A stretch of 64,000 nt of DNA from Enterococcus_G camelliae (GCF_042685105.1 NZ_JBHUMO010000043.1:30784-94783); one strand, 5' to 3'; positions 17,311 through 27,273 are shown, counted from the stretch's first letter. Notes: generated by a model not told the origin, from the letters alone. Numbers and translations: made by a program.

Positions 17311-19452
17311 TTATTTTGCTAAATACATATCATAGTAGGCATCCATAATTTGCTTTGCAATGACTAAATTGGGGTACGTGGTATCTGTCTGTTTAATCTT
17401 AGGTACCATGATTGCCACAGCAATTTCTGGATCATCGGTTGGACCATAGACAACAGCATTGTGATTGTTTAATTCTACCAGTTGTCCTGATTCTGTTGTT
17501 ACGCTCGTTTCAGCCGTCCCTGTTTTTGCGGAAACCGTCATTTTTGTACTTGCTAATGGGCGAGCCGTTGTAAATGGATCATTTCCATGAACCACATCAT
17601 AAAGTCCTTGTTTTAAAATGGCCATCTCATCTGACGTGATGTCAATCTTATTCAGAACTTTCGTAGCGATACTTTCTTTCAGCTCACCTAAATTCCCATT
17701 GGCATCATTGTTATAAATTCCTTCAACGAAATGTGGCTCTACTCTGCTTCCACCATTGGCGATAGCGGAAATATACTGAACCATCTGTAAAGGTGTATAC
17801 GTATCAAATTGTCCGAAAGCCAAATCGAGCACTTTCCCACCGTCACCATTGGTTTCAGAAAGTGAGGATACAGCAGGACTTTCGCCAGTTTCCTCATTCG
17901 GAATATCCACACCCGTTTTCACACCTAAGCCATATTGGGCAAAACCGGCCCGTAACTCTTCATAAGCTTTCGTTTGATCACTGATAGATGGGATACTAAT
18001 GGTTCCACCTTGATAAGTAATCCCTAGTAAGCGCAATGCAATTTGAATCATATACGAATTGGAAGAAATTTCCAACGCTTTGGCTGCATCAATATAACGA
18101 TTGTTCGATCCAGTCGGGTTAAAAATAGATGCTTTAGCTGGTGAACCTTGTAAATAAATAGGTTGATCCAGCATCACTTGATTTCCTGAAATCACCTTGT
18201 TATCCCAACCCGTTGTGATGGTGGCTGCCTTAATTGCCGAACCAGGAACAATTGCAGCTTGGAAAACCCCAATTGCATTTTGTTGCATTTCTTTGGAGTT
18301 GGCTTGATGATAATAGCCAGAAATACCCAAAATTGCTCCCGTCTTAGGATTCATCGCTACCGCATAAATCCCATTAGAATATTGGGCTGCACCCGAGTCA
18401 ATTAGTTGTTGATAATTCGTTTTAACAATCGAATCAAACTTCTCTTGAAAGGCTGAATCAATGGTTAGTTTTAAGTTGTTTCCTTTGCTACCTGCTGAAA
18501 TTTCTTTGGTACTTTCAATGGATCCTTTGTTATTGATTGTGACTTTGTATTCAGACTTCGTTCCTTGCAATTGTGATTCATATTGTTTTTCCAAATAACT
18601 AGTCCCTACACGATCGTTGCTAAAGTATCCTTGTTTGAGATAGTCCTCAGCTTCTTCGGCAGGTAAACCTTGTTTGGAGGTAGAGACCGTCCCGATAATG
18701 CTCTTCAACGCGTCGTTTGTCGTGTTCACTTGGCGCGACCAATCCGTACCCGTCGAGACACCCGCAAGTTCCGAGGCGTGCTCTGCAACCGTCGCTAATT
18801 CTTCATCGGTCACGCCCTCATTTTTAATGAACGTCGTCTTTAAGTTTTGTCCTGCATTCAGGCGTGTAAAAATCGTCGCAATTTTTTGTTGTTCTTCATT
18901 AAAGTTTAATTCATCTTTGGACACATTTTTTATCATTAAACTATATTGCTCACTACTAGAGAGTAGTTGCTCTTTGACACTTAATTTTTTCTGTGCAGCT
19001 TCAAGGTGTTTCGAATCAGCCAAGTAAAAATCTTTTAAGTCCCGCTCCGTCAACTTATCATCTACTGGAACATCGATGAACTGATTTAATTTTGTAGCAA
19101 TCTTTAGTAAGTCATCGGCACTCATGGAAGACATCCGTGTAAAAGTAATGGCGGCATTGGCTTGATTGCCTGCCAATAAATTGCCTTTTGCATCATAAAT
19201 CGAACCCCTAGGTGTACTCTGTTTAATGGTCGTTACAGTCGCCGCTTTAATCTGTTGATCCCATTTTTCACTATTTACAATTTGAAGATTTCCCAGTCTC
19301 ACAATTAATGCGACAAATAACACAAAAATGACAAGAAATAAAAAATTTAACCGAAACGGAATATGTCCTCTTTTAACAGCTGCTCCGCTTTTTGCCTTAT
19401 TTAGTTTTTCTTTAATAGAAGTAGATTGTGATTGTTTCTTGCCGTTTTTCAT
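17311..19452 (-). CDS. Class B penicillin-binding protein (PBP2b-like transpeptidase)
   Basis: Membrane-anchored D,D-transpeptidase that cross-links peptidoglycan. After a basic tail there is one membrane segment (about residues 34-52), then the PBP dimerisation domain with TPRGSIYDAKGNLLA near residue 80. The catalytic motifs are SAIK (Ser405-Lys408), SSN (463-465) and KTG (643-645). Length and domain order fit the enterococcal PBP2b group used in elongation; it lacks PASTA repeats, which argues against the PBP2x type. An AAGGAAGGA ribosome-binding site precedes the start. It is a separate unit with its own terminator. Confidence 0.92.
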   Translation of the reverse strand: MKNGKKQSQSTSIKEKLNKAKSGAAVKRGHIPFRLNFLFLVIFVLFVALIVRLGNLQIVNSEKWDQQIKAATVTTIKQSTPRGSIYDAKGNLLAGNQANAAITFTRMSSMSADDLLKIATKLNQFIDVPVDDKLTERDLKDFYLADSKHLEAAQKKLSVKEQLLSSSEQYSLMIKNVSKDELNFNEEQQKIATIFTRLNAGQNLKTTFIKNEGVTDEELATVAEHASELAGVSTGTDWSRQVNTTNDALKSIIGTVSTSKQGLPAEEAEDYLKQGYFSNDRVGTSYLEKQYESQLQGTKSEYKVTINNKGSIESTKEISAGSKGNNLKLTIDSAFQEKFDSIVKTNYQQLIDSGAAQYSNGIYAVAMNPKTGAILGISGYYHQANSKEMQQNAIGVFQAAIVPGSAIKAATITTGWDNKVISGNQVMLDQPIYLQGSPAKASIFNPTGSNNRYIDAAKALEISSNSYMIQIALRLLGITYQGGTISIPSISDQTKAYEELRAGFAQYGLGVKTGVDIPNEETGESPAVSSLSETNGDGGKVLDLAFGQFDTYTPLQMVQYISAIANGGSRVEPHFVEGIYNNDANGNLGELKESIATKVLNKIDITSDEMAILKQGLYDVVHGNDPFTTARPLASTKMTVSAKTGTAETSVTTESGQLVELNNHNAVVYGPTDDPEIAVAIMVPKIKQTDTTYPNLVIAKQIMDAYYDMYLAK

Positions 19453-19524
19453 TAGATAATTCCTTCCTTACTTTCTTCTTTTTCATTTTAGCAGAAAAAA
19501 ACAAAAGTTGATGAAAAATAAAAC

Positions 19525-19552
19525 ATTTTAAGAAATATTCATACTCTCACAA
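19525..19552 (-). promoter_or_regulatory. Possible promoter of the PBP gene
   Basis: On the minus strand, TTGTGA (19547-19552) and TAAAAT (19525-19530) are 16 bases apart, about 70 bases ahead of the PBP start codon. The rest of the gap between the PBP and LCP genes shows no gene. Confidence 0.4.
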
Positions 19553-19676
19553 CAATTATGTTTCACAATAAAATTGACAACTTTTTCATTTCCATTCAAA
19601 CCATTGAATAATCTATATTTCCAGCAACTGATATCAAATAGACTGTGAAACATTTTTTTCGACATTATTATTGTGG

Positions 19677-19717
19677 AAAAGTAAAAGACTTGAACGATGT
19701 TCAAGTCTCTTACTTTT
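19677..19717 (-). terminator. Terminator after the LCP gene
   Basis: AAAAGTAA plus GACTTGAAC (19687-19695) pair with GTTCAAGTC (19699-19707) and TTACTTTT. The stem lies just after the LCP stop codon. Confidence 0.85.
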
Positions 19718-19720
19718 CAC

Positions 19721-20857
19721 TTATTGATTTGTGTTATCTGCAACTTCGTCACTATCATCTGTTGCATTCTCCGTACTACTTGTCGATGTATTCGTCGACT
19801 TATCGCCATATTCATATGGCGCTTCAGCAACCTGATTGTAATCTGTATCATCGTAAAATTGATCCCCAAGAAGACCATTTGATGAATAATAAAAATCTTG
19901 ATTAATGACTAATTTTGAACTCTCTGATAAATTTAATTGTTTCTTTAATATATTTTGAATGGATAATAGTTCGTTAACTCCTAAAATCTGATAATAAACT
20001 TCATTAATCGTTTGACTTTCGCCTTGTAACTGATACGATTTCACTGTATCAAACGCTGCCGTATAATTTTTCCCTATCGTAAGCATTTCGTTAAATGACA
20101 AATCTGTCAATACATTCTTCTTAACAGCATTGAGTATTTTTTGATAATTCGTAATGCTATCCATACTCAAAACTTTTCGGAGAATCTTTTCAACCACTTC
20201 ACGCTGTCTCTTTTGCCGGCCAATATCCCCTTCTGGATCTTCATGACGCATCCTTGAGTAGGCAAGACCCGTTTTCCCATTTAGTTTCTGCTTACCGACT
20301 GGTACGTGAACACCATCTAACGTGAAATCAATCTTGTTATCCACTTCAATACCACCAACCGCATCAATCAGATCACTCAGACCTTCCATATTAATCGAAA
20401 CATAATGATCAAGTGGAATATCTAGTAATGATTCAATCGTATCCATCGCCATATCCACACTACCAAATGCATAGGCATGATTCAATTTGTCAAAATAGGC
20501 TGTCCCATTTGGTTCATATCCGACAATATTGGTTAAAATATCTCGATCCAGACTAACAATCGTTGATTGCTTTGTTTTCGGATTAACAGTTACCACCATC
20601 ATACTATCTGATCGACCTTGTTCCGTTCGACCAAGTGCCCCAGTATCAATGCCCATCAACAGAATGGAAAATGGCTCACTATCCTCAATGCTAACATCTT
20701 CAGTCCGCATGTCTGTTTTTCTAGAAATGGTTTTGGATATATCATCAAACGTTGTGGATGTTGTATTGTACAGATGGGCAGCATAGGCAGTTGCAGCTGT
20801 TACTAGCACAATACCCAAGGCTAAAACACCCACGAGTACTTTACGAAAGATTTGCAT
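19721..20857 (-). CDS. LytR-CpsA-Psr (LCP) family cell-wall polymer ligase
   Basis: Membrane-anchored enzyme of about 378 residues, expected to transfer a lipid-linked polysaccharide or teichoic acid onto peptidoglycan. One N-terminal membrane segment is followed by the LCP domain: LLMGIDTGALGRTEQGRSDSMM, VSLDRDI, KLNHAYAFGSVDMAMDTIESLL, and GLAYSRMRHEDPEGDIGRQKRQREV, which supply the conserved Asp/Arg residues that hold the pyrophosphate. The C-terminus is acidic and Ser/Thr-rich. The start at 20855-20857 follows GAGGTG; an upstream in-frame extension has none. Standing at the 3' end of the polysaccharide locus, it likely anchors that polymer to the wall. Confidence 0.9.
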   Translation of the reverse strand: MQIFRKVLVGVLALGIVLVTAATAYAAHLYNTTSTTFDDISKTISRKTDMRTEDVSIEDSEPFSILLMGIDTGALGRTEQGRSDSMMVVTVNPKTKQSTIVSLDRDILTNIVGYEPNGTAYFDKLNHAYAFGSVDMAMDTIESLLDIPLDHYVSINMEGLSDLIDAVGGIEVDNKIDFTLDGVHVPVGKQKLNGKTGLAYSRMRHEDPEGDIGRQKRQREVVEKILRKVLSMDSITNYQKILNAVKKNVLTDLSFNEMLTIGKNYTAAFDTVKSYQLQGESQTINEVYYQILGVNELLSIQNILKKQLNLSESSKLVINQDFYYSSNGLLGDQFYDDTDYNQVAEAPYEYGDKSTNTSTSSTENATDDSDEVADNTNQ

Positions 20858-20883
20858 CTTGCACCTCGATTCATTTTGTCTCA

Positions 20884-20899
20884 CACAATAACGATTGTG
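20884..20899. promoter_or_regulatory. Palindrome in the LCP promoter region
   Basis: CACAAT and ATTGTG form a perfect inverted repeat around four bases, about 27 bases before the LCP start. On the minus strand TTGCAC lies 17 bases upstream of the CACAAT arm, so the site would overlap a possible -10 element. Operator function is inferred. Confidence 0.35.
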
Positions 20900-20927
20900 C
20901 CATAACAAAATGACAAGTGCAATTCAA

Positions 20928-21683
20928 TCAGAAAAATTTCAAGAAATTTAATGTTTTTGTAATAAAACTATTGATACTAACCTTTTTTGATAACCATCTC
21001 CAAAACACTAACTGTAAAATATTGAAAGAAAAAAAATACAAAGTATACTTAGGTGATTCAAAAAACCAAATTTTACTGATAGTAGTATTATGTATACCAC
21101 TTATGATATAGGTTAAAGGATTTAACTTTAAAACAGAAAGATAAGGTAATAATCTTGAAGTTGGTAATGTTTGAAAAGTCCAATAGATTGGGCTAAGCCA
21201 AAGCAAACAAAATACAAATATTTTTGATATATATCCGAAAATAACATGTATATCGATGAGTAACACTGTTATTTGGATAAACAATAGAAAAAAAATCGTG
21301 TAACAAGTCAAATAATAAATGTATTGAAACAAGTAAACTGACCATGAATACCCTAATGAAAGCAGGATAATAACTAAACAAAAATTTAGCATAAAATATG
21401 AAAATAACTCGTATTTACATAGCTCTTTAATTGAAAGTTTAGTATGTTTATTTTTGCTAACAAGGATTTTTTTTTGAGAGCTGTATAGTGGTGCCCATTG
21501 GATAAATCCTAATGAAACAAATAAAGAAAAAGGTATACCAAATTCATAGTGTTGGCCAATCAAGTAATTTATGACAAAAGTTGAAAATAGAATCCAAAAG
21601 ATGATTTGAAGTACGTTTTCGTATTCTTCAAATTCATTAGGTAAAATTTTTTTTAAAAAATACAAATATTTTTTTTCTGTCAT
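20928..21683 (-). CDS. Orphan ABC-2-type permease-like membrane protein
   Basis: Integral membrane protein of 251 residues with about six hydrophobic segments. The C-terminal half (WLSPIYWTFQTLP, then LKLNPLTYIISGIHNTT, then two final hydrophobic stretches) resembles polysaccharide-export permeases of the TagG/Wzm class, where a similar SPI-(x)n-NP block follows the fourth helix. The N-terminal half is divergent. There is no ATPase gene beside it; the full exporter pair lies at 30.7-32.7 kb. It starts 20 bases after the YfhO-like gene and closes the operon. Assignment rests on pattern resemblance only. Confidence 0.5.
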   Translation of the reverse strand: MTEKKYLYFLKKILPNEFEEYENVLQIIFWILFSTFVINYLIGQHYEFGIPFSLFVSLGFIQWAPLYSSQKKILVSKNKHTKLSIKELCKYELFSYFMLNFCLVIILLSLGYSWSVYLFQYIYYLTCYTIFFLLFIQITVLLIDIHVIFGYISKIFVFCLLWLSPIYWTFQTLPTSRLLPYLSVLKLNPLTYIISGIHNTTISKIWFFESPKYTLYFFSFNILQLVFWRWLSKKVSINSFITKTLNFLKFF

Positions 21684-21703
21684 TTTCTAGGCATCTCCTT
21701 TTT

Positions 21704-24421
21704 CTAATAGTAATTAATCCATGCTTCTACTCTCTTTCTATAAAACCATAAAACAACCAAGCATATGAACGTCCCAAACGTAATAAATAAATATCTGATC
21801 ATTGACTTATTTTCATATTTCAAAACGACTGTATGTTTCCCTGAACTAACTTTTATTGCTCGAAAAATACCATTTCCTCTATAAACGTTTGTTTTCTTTC
21901 CATCTATGTAAGCAGTCCAGTTGCTATCATAGTACTCATTAACCAACACTATTCTGCTTTCATTAGTTATAACATTAAAAGAAATTGTACCATCGTCGTT
22001 TTCTTTATATTTGCTAATCTTCTCTTTGTCAGATAGCTTTTGTCGATTATCAACAATGGGATAGGCATCATTTTCAGAAAAAAATACAGATGTTTTTTCA
22101 TAATTAGCTTTCATGTAATTTAAAAGTTGCTTTCTGCTATTAAAAGTGAATGCTGTATCGGTGAGTTGTATTTGATTGCTATAATCATCAAATTCAGTAG
22201 TAACTAAACCATCGTTTCCCAACCTTTGATTACTCCTCAAATATATGGGCAATAAAACAATATTATCAGTATTAAGATTATTATTAAGGACTCCATCATA
22301 TACTTGTTGATTACTGCCATAGAAAGCAATACGTTTTTTTGTTTTTACATTTGATTGCACAGTAATCAAAAACTCTCTGTTCTCTGAATTCTGTATTGTA
22401 TCAAATGGGAAATCAATATAGGCATTATCCTTTTGATTTTTTAAACTAATATTTAACTTCCTTATCTCAAGATTCGATTGTTTATCAGTAAGCGTAAAAT
22501 CAAGTGAATCCTGATCAGAAAATTTTTGACCATATGTCCCAACAAAAAGTCTTATGTTTGACAAATCATCTTTAGTGGCAAAGAATGTTTGAGTAAAACT
22601 GTCACCATTCTCTAAAATTGCTACTGGCTTGACTCCACCCTTTGATCCAACCCTATCAGAAAAATTATCAATTGTATCTAATGTATATTTAACACCCATG
22701 TATTTTAGTAAATTTTCATTTTCAATTTCTTTAAATGCAACTCTTGTTGGCGTTGTATATACATTTGAATCAATTGCTTCATAGTACGTTTTTATGTCAT
22801 TATTTGTATAGACAAAATTATGCCCCCTAACATCTCTAATTCCATAATAAACGTTACTTGAGGCAAAAAAATTCCATTCGCCAACTGGAGCTATTTTTTC
22901 GTTGTTTTCCGTGTTGTCTTGAATGAAAGTAATTGAGTCTGTAGCTTTAGGTATAACAGACGCATCATTTCTTACTCCTGGTGTGTAATAGGAAGCAAAA
23001 TTAGAGATATCCCACATTGTAAGTAAAAGCAAGCAGCCAATAAATAGTTTTTTTAAAGATTTTCTATCAATTATAATAATCAATATTAATAAACCAAAAC
23101 TAATAATACTAATAAAACGAATAAGATCTAGTTGATCATTTAATGTGTCAGAGATTACATATTTACTAATTCTATTGTATGATAATATAAATGTTGTTAT
23201 TCCAGTAATACTTAATATTATTTTAGAAATTTTTATTTTTACATCATTTTTTTGATCAATTATAACTTGCTCAATCGTAAATCCCAGATTAATGGACAAA
23301 CAAAAATTGATAAGCACAATTAACCGATATCTTATCGATGTATTTACTAAAGGTAAATGTTTATATATAGGATACAACAAATCTGAAAACATAAAAAACA
23401 TTACAACAATCAAAGCTCCTAGATAGAATGCTTGCTTTGGCTGTTTCCTACTTGTCCAAATTGATAGAGGCAATATAATGACAGAAATAATTCCTGTATA
23501 AAGTGTAGCCTCATTTATATGTATTGATAGTCCGTCACGGATATAAGGAAAATAAAGTGTTCTTAAATAATCTAAACTAAGAGAGTTTGCAGATAAATTT
23601 TTTCGTGAGGCGTTATAGCCATTCCCACCAACTGTATTTAAAAGATCAACTGTATAGGGTAGTGAAAGAATAGTTGCAAGTATTACAATAACAGCAAAAC
23701 TACCGAAATAAATACTGAGAACTCTATAGTTTTTTCGATGATATTTTAATCCATAAAATAATACATAGATACCGAGTAAATACATAAAGTAGGCCACGTA
23801 TGTAGGCATACCGGCAACCAGCATAGAAAACAATACAACTACACCTAATAACAGATAGTTGATAGAAAATTTTTCTGTCAATACGTCCATGACTAAGAAT
23901 AACAGTGGAGCTAACATTGTAACATCAGAGTGTGGCCACCCTTGCCACATAACCATAGTTGAGGAACCACTGTACACTAATGCAGAAAAAAGAGCACTTA
24001 CTTGTCGCGTTCCATATCTCCTAAGTAATGCATACATTGTACCAAATGCAATACTTACTTTTACGATTGAAATTGCTATTTGAGCAATTTCTAATGGTAA
24101 AAGATAAAAATAATTCATAAAGAATAAATAAATACTCATGCTTTGAGGCATGCCAATACCTATATTTGATAACCAAAAGGTAAAAATACCTTTATGTATA
24201 GATGAAAAAGCAATAGGAAGAACATTATCAGCCGGATCAGATAGCCACGGCCCTATAACTTCTTTTCGTAACGAATCAAACGGCTGAAATACGTACATCA
24301 AATTCGTATAAGTAAAAGTCACATCTTGAAAAAAATTTTTTTGATAAATCATCAATAAATAGATAATCAATATCGTTAAAAATTTCGACGCTCTATAACT
24401 TATCAGACTTTTATTTTTCAT
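21704..24421 (-). CDS. YfhO-like GT-C membrane glycosyltransferase
   Basis: Very large membrane protein of 905 residues. About 12-13 hydrophobic segments occupy the first 480 residues, a long extracytoplasmic region follows (about 490-870), and one last membrane segment closes the protein. The C-terminal block LVNEYYDSNWTAYIDGKKTNVYRGNGIFRAIKVSSGKH is characteristic of the YfhO family, which has been linked to glycosylation of lipoteichoic acid and other surface polymers with polyprenyl-phosphate sugars. It probably transfers a sugar outside the cell. The preceding gene cluster supplies a suitable donor-making enzyme (26234-27199). Confidence 0.82.
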   Translation of the reverse strand: MKNKSLISYRASKFLTILIIYLLMIYQKNFFQDVTFTYTNLMYVFQPFDSLRKEVIGPWLSDPADNVLPIAFSSIHKGIFTFWLSNIGIGMPQSMSIYLFFMNYFYLLPLEIAQIAISIVKVSIAFGTMYALLRRYGTRQVSALFSALVYSGSSTMVMWQGWPHSDVTMLAPLLFLVMDVLTEKFSINYLLLGVVVLFSMLVAGMPTYVAYFMYLLGIYVLFYGLKYHRKNYRVLSIYFGSFAVIVILATILSLPYTVDLLNTVGGNGYNASRKNLSANSLSLDYLRTLYFPYIRDGLSIHINEATLYTGIISVIILPLSIWTSRKQPKQAFYLGALIVVMFFMFSDLLYPIYKHLPLVNTSIRYRLIVLINFCLSINLGFTIEQVIIDQKNDVKIKISKIILSITGITTFILSYNRISKYVISDTLNDQLDLIRFISIISFGLLILIIIIDRKSLKKLFIGCLLLLTMWDISNFASYYTPGVRNDASVIPKATDSITFIQDNTENNEKIAPVGEWNFFASSNVYYGIRDVRGHNFVYTNNDIKTYYEAIDSNVYTTPTRVAFKEIENENLLKYMGVKYTLDTIDNFSDRVGSKGGVKPVAILENGDSFTQTFFATKDDLSNIRLFVGTYGQKFSDQDSLDFTLTDKQSNLEIRKLNISLKNQKDNAYIDFPFDTIQNSENREFLITVQSNVKTKKRIAFYGSNQQVYDGVLNNNLNTDNIVLLPIYLRSNQRLGNDGLVTTEFDDYSNQIQLTDTAFTFNSRKQLLNYMKANYEKTSVFFSENDAYPIVDNRQKLSDKEKISKYKENDDGTISFNVITNESRIVLVNEYYDSNWTAYIDGKKTNVYRGNGIFRAIKVSSGKHTVVLKYENKSMIRYLFITFGTFICLVVLWFYRKRVEAWINYY

Positions 24422-24437
24422 GGGATCCCTTCCTAAT

Positions 24438-24476
24438 AATTGAAGGAATAGACATGTATCGTCTACTCCTTCAATT
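24438..24476 (-). other. Intercistronic hairpin without T-tract
   Basis: AATTGAAGGAATAGAC (24438-24453) pairs over 16 positions with 24461-24476 (one G-U pair). It starts just after the stop of the upstream gene and ends shortly before the ribosome-binding site of the YfhO-like gene. No T-run follows on the minus strand, so it looks like an RNA processing or stability element rather than a terminator. Confidence 0.6.
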
Positions 24477-24477
24477 T

Positions 24478-26232
24478 TTACTTTTTAACTTTATATTTGG
24501 AGATAGTTGCCGTGAGAAGTTTTACAAAACCATAACAATTAATTACGTAAAAAATTTGAAGTACTGGAACAGCTCCGCTAGTGTAAAAATACAATCGGTT
24601 CATGGTATCTCCACTTACCCACGAATAAGCCCATGAAACACCAATTAATAATATGAAGTAAGAGGCTATTAGACCAAGATTGATAATTGAAATACCAAAG
24701 AAATGCTCTTGAAAATTTCTATTAAATAAGCAAAAAATGAAATAAAGCATACCTATTAAAGATGTTACGATTAATGTCCATACTGTTCCTCTATAGAGGT
24801 TAATAATAAAATTGACTCGTGGAATCATTTTTGTAATAGGTCGATTGTAGATACTTTGTTCTGAACTGACCGGATAATTTAAAGGTGAGTTTATTAGCAT
24901 TTCGATTTCCCGAACCTTACTTGAATCACCGTTTACTGCCCGAATATCTTCATTGATAAAGTAATTTTCATAAAATACGGTTTGTTTGGTTGAGTATAAA
25001 ACTTTAGGTATTACATTATTAATAATATCTGCTGATGTTTTAGCTGGTGCGGAGGATGATATTGCGATTCCTTTTGTTCTTTTTTTCAAACTTCCATCCT
25101 CAAATGCTACACTTAACTCTTTATGCACTTTTTTATAAAAGTTATTTGTAGCAACAGCCCCTCTAACTTGTTTACCATCAACAATAACATATGGCTTATA
25201 TCCTAAACCCGCTCTCTCAACTGCAAGTCTCATCAACCAAACAATCTTACCACTGAAAATTTCTGCTTGACCCTCACTATCCACTTTAGTCGTTAGTGTC
25301 GAGTTATCTATGTAGAATGAATCAAATTGTTCCTCAAGTTTTTTAAGAGTAGGTGATACTTCGAACGCTTGCCTTAGTGCATCTTCATGCACCCATACAT
25401 ATTCTTGATTTGTCCCATCATCAATAGCAATTAAGTCTGTGATTACATTTCTAAAATAAGTTTCGGTATGATCATTTACAACTGCAACACCATAAACTTC
25501 TTTATTTTTTTGACTTAATAATGAGGTAAAACTATACAAAATGAGAAATGGAATCAAACAAGCAATCATTCTAATAATTCTTTCAGAAAAACTTTTTTTT
25601 TCAAATAAAATAAATAAGCAAGTAATCAATAGCGCACCAAAGAAAAAAGGCTTAAGCCAAATAGCATCTTCTCTTAAGTATGAAAAGATGAAAAATGATA
25701 TACCACTTAATATCCCCCACATATATAGAATAGGTTGGCATTTATTTCGATATAAGTACAGACCAATTAACGAAGCAATTACCAACAGTACCAAAGGACT
25801 CAATAACGCATCTCTATAAAGACGAAATCCAAATTTTTTATCTAACATTACCGGTGAATATAGTAAAAAAACATAGGTAAAAGAAAGATAGTATTTATTT
25901 TTTATAATTGGGAAGATTGCTAGAATGAAAATCAGTATTGATACAATATAAAAACCAATTAATGCAATAGGATATGAAAGTCCTACCTTGTTAACAAAGA
26001 CATAGAAAAAAGAATACATCGGATTTTTAACTAACGTTATTGAATTATAATCGCCAAACCATTTACCTTTTAGTATATTAATTGCCTGATTGACAAAAAC
26101 ATGCTCATCAACCCCGCCACCTACATACGTTACTGGCAAAATTTTCATTTGGATAACAAAACGGCCCAAAGTAAGAATTAATAAAATGAAAAATAAGATT
26201 ATACTAGAATAATTTTTTTTAATGCTACACAC
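24478..26232 (-). CDS. Multi-pass membrane protein, GT-C-like
   Basis: Membrane protein of about 584 residues with roughly ten hydrophobic segments, split by an outside region near residues 260-480. The first outside loop has GGGVDEHVFVNQAINILKGK and KNPMYSFFYVF, resembling the acidic loop of GT-C glycosyltransferases that use polyprenyl-phosphate sugars. The start is a GTG at 26230-26232, seven bases after AAGGAG and two bases after the stop of the GtrB-like gene; an in-frame extension to 26304 has no ribosome-binding site. The exact family is not recognised; transferase activity is inferred. Confidence 0.65.
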   Translation of the reverse strand: MCSIKKNYSSIILFFILLILTLGRFVIQMKILPVTYVGGGVDEHVFVNQAINILKGKWFGDYNSITLVKNPMYSFFYVFVNKVGLSYPIALIGFYIVSILIFILAIFPIIKNKYYLSFTYVFLLYSPVMLDKKFGFRLYRDALLSPLVLLVIASLIGLYLYRNKCQPILYMWGILSGISFFIFSYLREDAIWLKPFFFGALLITCLFILFEKKSFSERIIRMIACLIPFLILYSFTSLLSQKNKEVYGVAVVNDHTETYFRNVITDLIAIDDGTNQEYVWVHEDALRQAFEVSPTLKKLEEQFDSFYIDNSTLTTKVDSEGQAEIFSGKIVWLMRLAVERAGLGYKPYVIVDGKQVRGAVATNNFYKKVHKELSVAFEDGSLKKRTKGIAISSSAPAKTSADIINNVIPKVLYSTKQTVFYENYFINEDIRAVNGDSSKVREIEMLINSPLNYPVSSEQSIYNRPITKMIPRVNFIINLYRGTVWTLIVTSLIGMLYFIFCLFNRNFQEHFFGISIINLGLIASYFILLIGVSWAYSWVSGDTMNRLYFYTSGAVPVLQIFYVINCYGFVKLLTATISKYKVKK

Positions 26233-26233
26233 T

Positions 26234-27199
26234 TCAATTCTCCTTGTTTTTCTTATTTTCACTGTCATAATCAAATTTTCGAAGTCTAAACTGAATATCT
26301 TCAAGAATTTTTCTATTAGCAGAGATCATATCTCCTTGTAACCCAATAACAAAGGTTTGAAATCCTATCATCATTAACGTGCTAGAAAGGATTAATGATT
26401 GTATATGTCCCCCACCCGTTCCCTTAATTAAAAATGTTAAGAATCTTACCCCAATTAATGCACCAATTAAAAAAATAATCCCACCTAAAATTGAAAAAAA
26501 TATTAGTGGTTTGTACATCATGAATGCTCGTAAAATGGTGAGCATCGATTTTTTCACATAACCAAACATGCTGCTAAACAATCGTGATGGACGTAATTCT
26601 TCATTTGTTCTAATTGGAACAGAAGTCATTGCTATTTTGTTACGTCCAGCCTGTACAATAGTTTCAAGAGTATAAGTGTATTCATTAAACACATTCAATT
26701 TCATAGCAGCATCCCTACTATATGCTCTAAATCCACTAGGTGCATCCGGAATATCAGAGTTTGAAGCTTTTCTAACAACCCAACTACCAAATTTTTGAAG
26801 TTTCTTTTTTAATGGGGAAAAATGTTCTGTCTGCATAATTGGTCTCTCACCTATGACAATGTCAGACTTACCTTCAATAATTGGTCGAACCAATTTTTCA
26901 ATATCCTGACCATTATATTGATTATCTGCATCTGTGTTCACAATTATATCAGCACCATTACGCAAACTAGCATCCAATCCTGCCATAAATCCTTTAGCTA
27001 ATCCCTTATTTGACTTGAAATTAACAACATAGTTTACTCCCCATTTTTTAGCAACTTCTACAGTATTATCTTTACTACCATCGTTAATAATCAAAACTTC
27101 TATTTTATCAATTCCTTTAATGTGTTTCGGCAAGTCATTTAAAGCTATTTCTAATGTATCAGCTTCATTATAACAAGGTATTTGTATAATTAGTTTCAT
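26234..27199 (-). CDS. GtrB/DPM1-like polyprenyl-phosphate glycosyltransferase
   Basis: GT2 enzyme of 321 residues with two C-terminal membrane segments (about residues 230-262 and 270-295). The N-terminus IIQIPCYNEADTLEIAL, the IINDGSKDNTVEVAKKWG segment, and NTDADNQYNGQDIEKLV (metal-binding DAD) place it with enzymes that move a sugar from a nucleotide donor to undecaprenyl phosphate on the inner face. The product would feed the GT-C-like proteins encoded next (24478-26232, 21704-24421). The order synthase then GT-C matches known extracellular decoration modules. Confidence 0.85.
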   Translation of the reverse strand: MKLIIQIPCYNEADTLEIALNDLPKHIKGIDKIEVLIINDGSKDNTVEVAKKWGVNYVVNFKSNKGLAKGFMAGLDASLRNGADIIVNTDADNQYNGQDIEKLVRPIIEGKSDIVIGERPIMQTEHFSPLKKKLQKFGSWVVRKASNSDIPDAPSGFRAYSRDAAMKLNVFNEYTYTLETIVQAGRNKIAMTSVPIRTNEELRPSRLFSSMFGYVKKSMLTILRAFMMYKPLIFFSILGGIIFLIGALIGVRFLTFLIKGTGGGHIQSLILSSTLMMIGFQTFVIGLQGDMISANRKILEDIQFRLRKFDYDSENKKNKEN

Positions 27200-27273
27200 A
27201 TTTATCTCCTTAATAATAAATTGGTCAATCGCTAAATAATTCTATCATTATTAATATGATATTTCAATATTGT

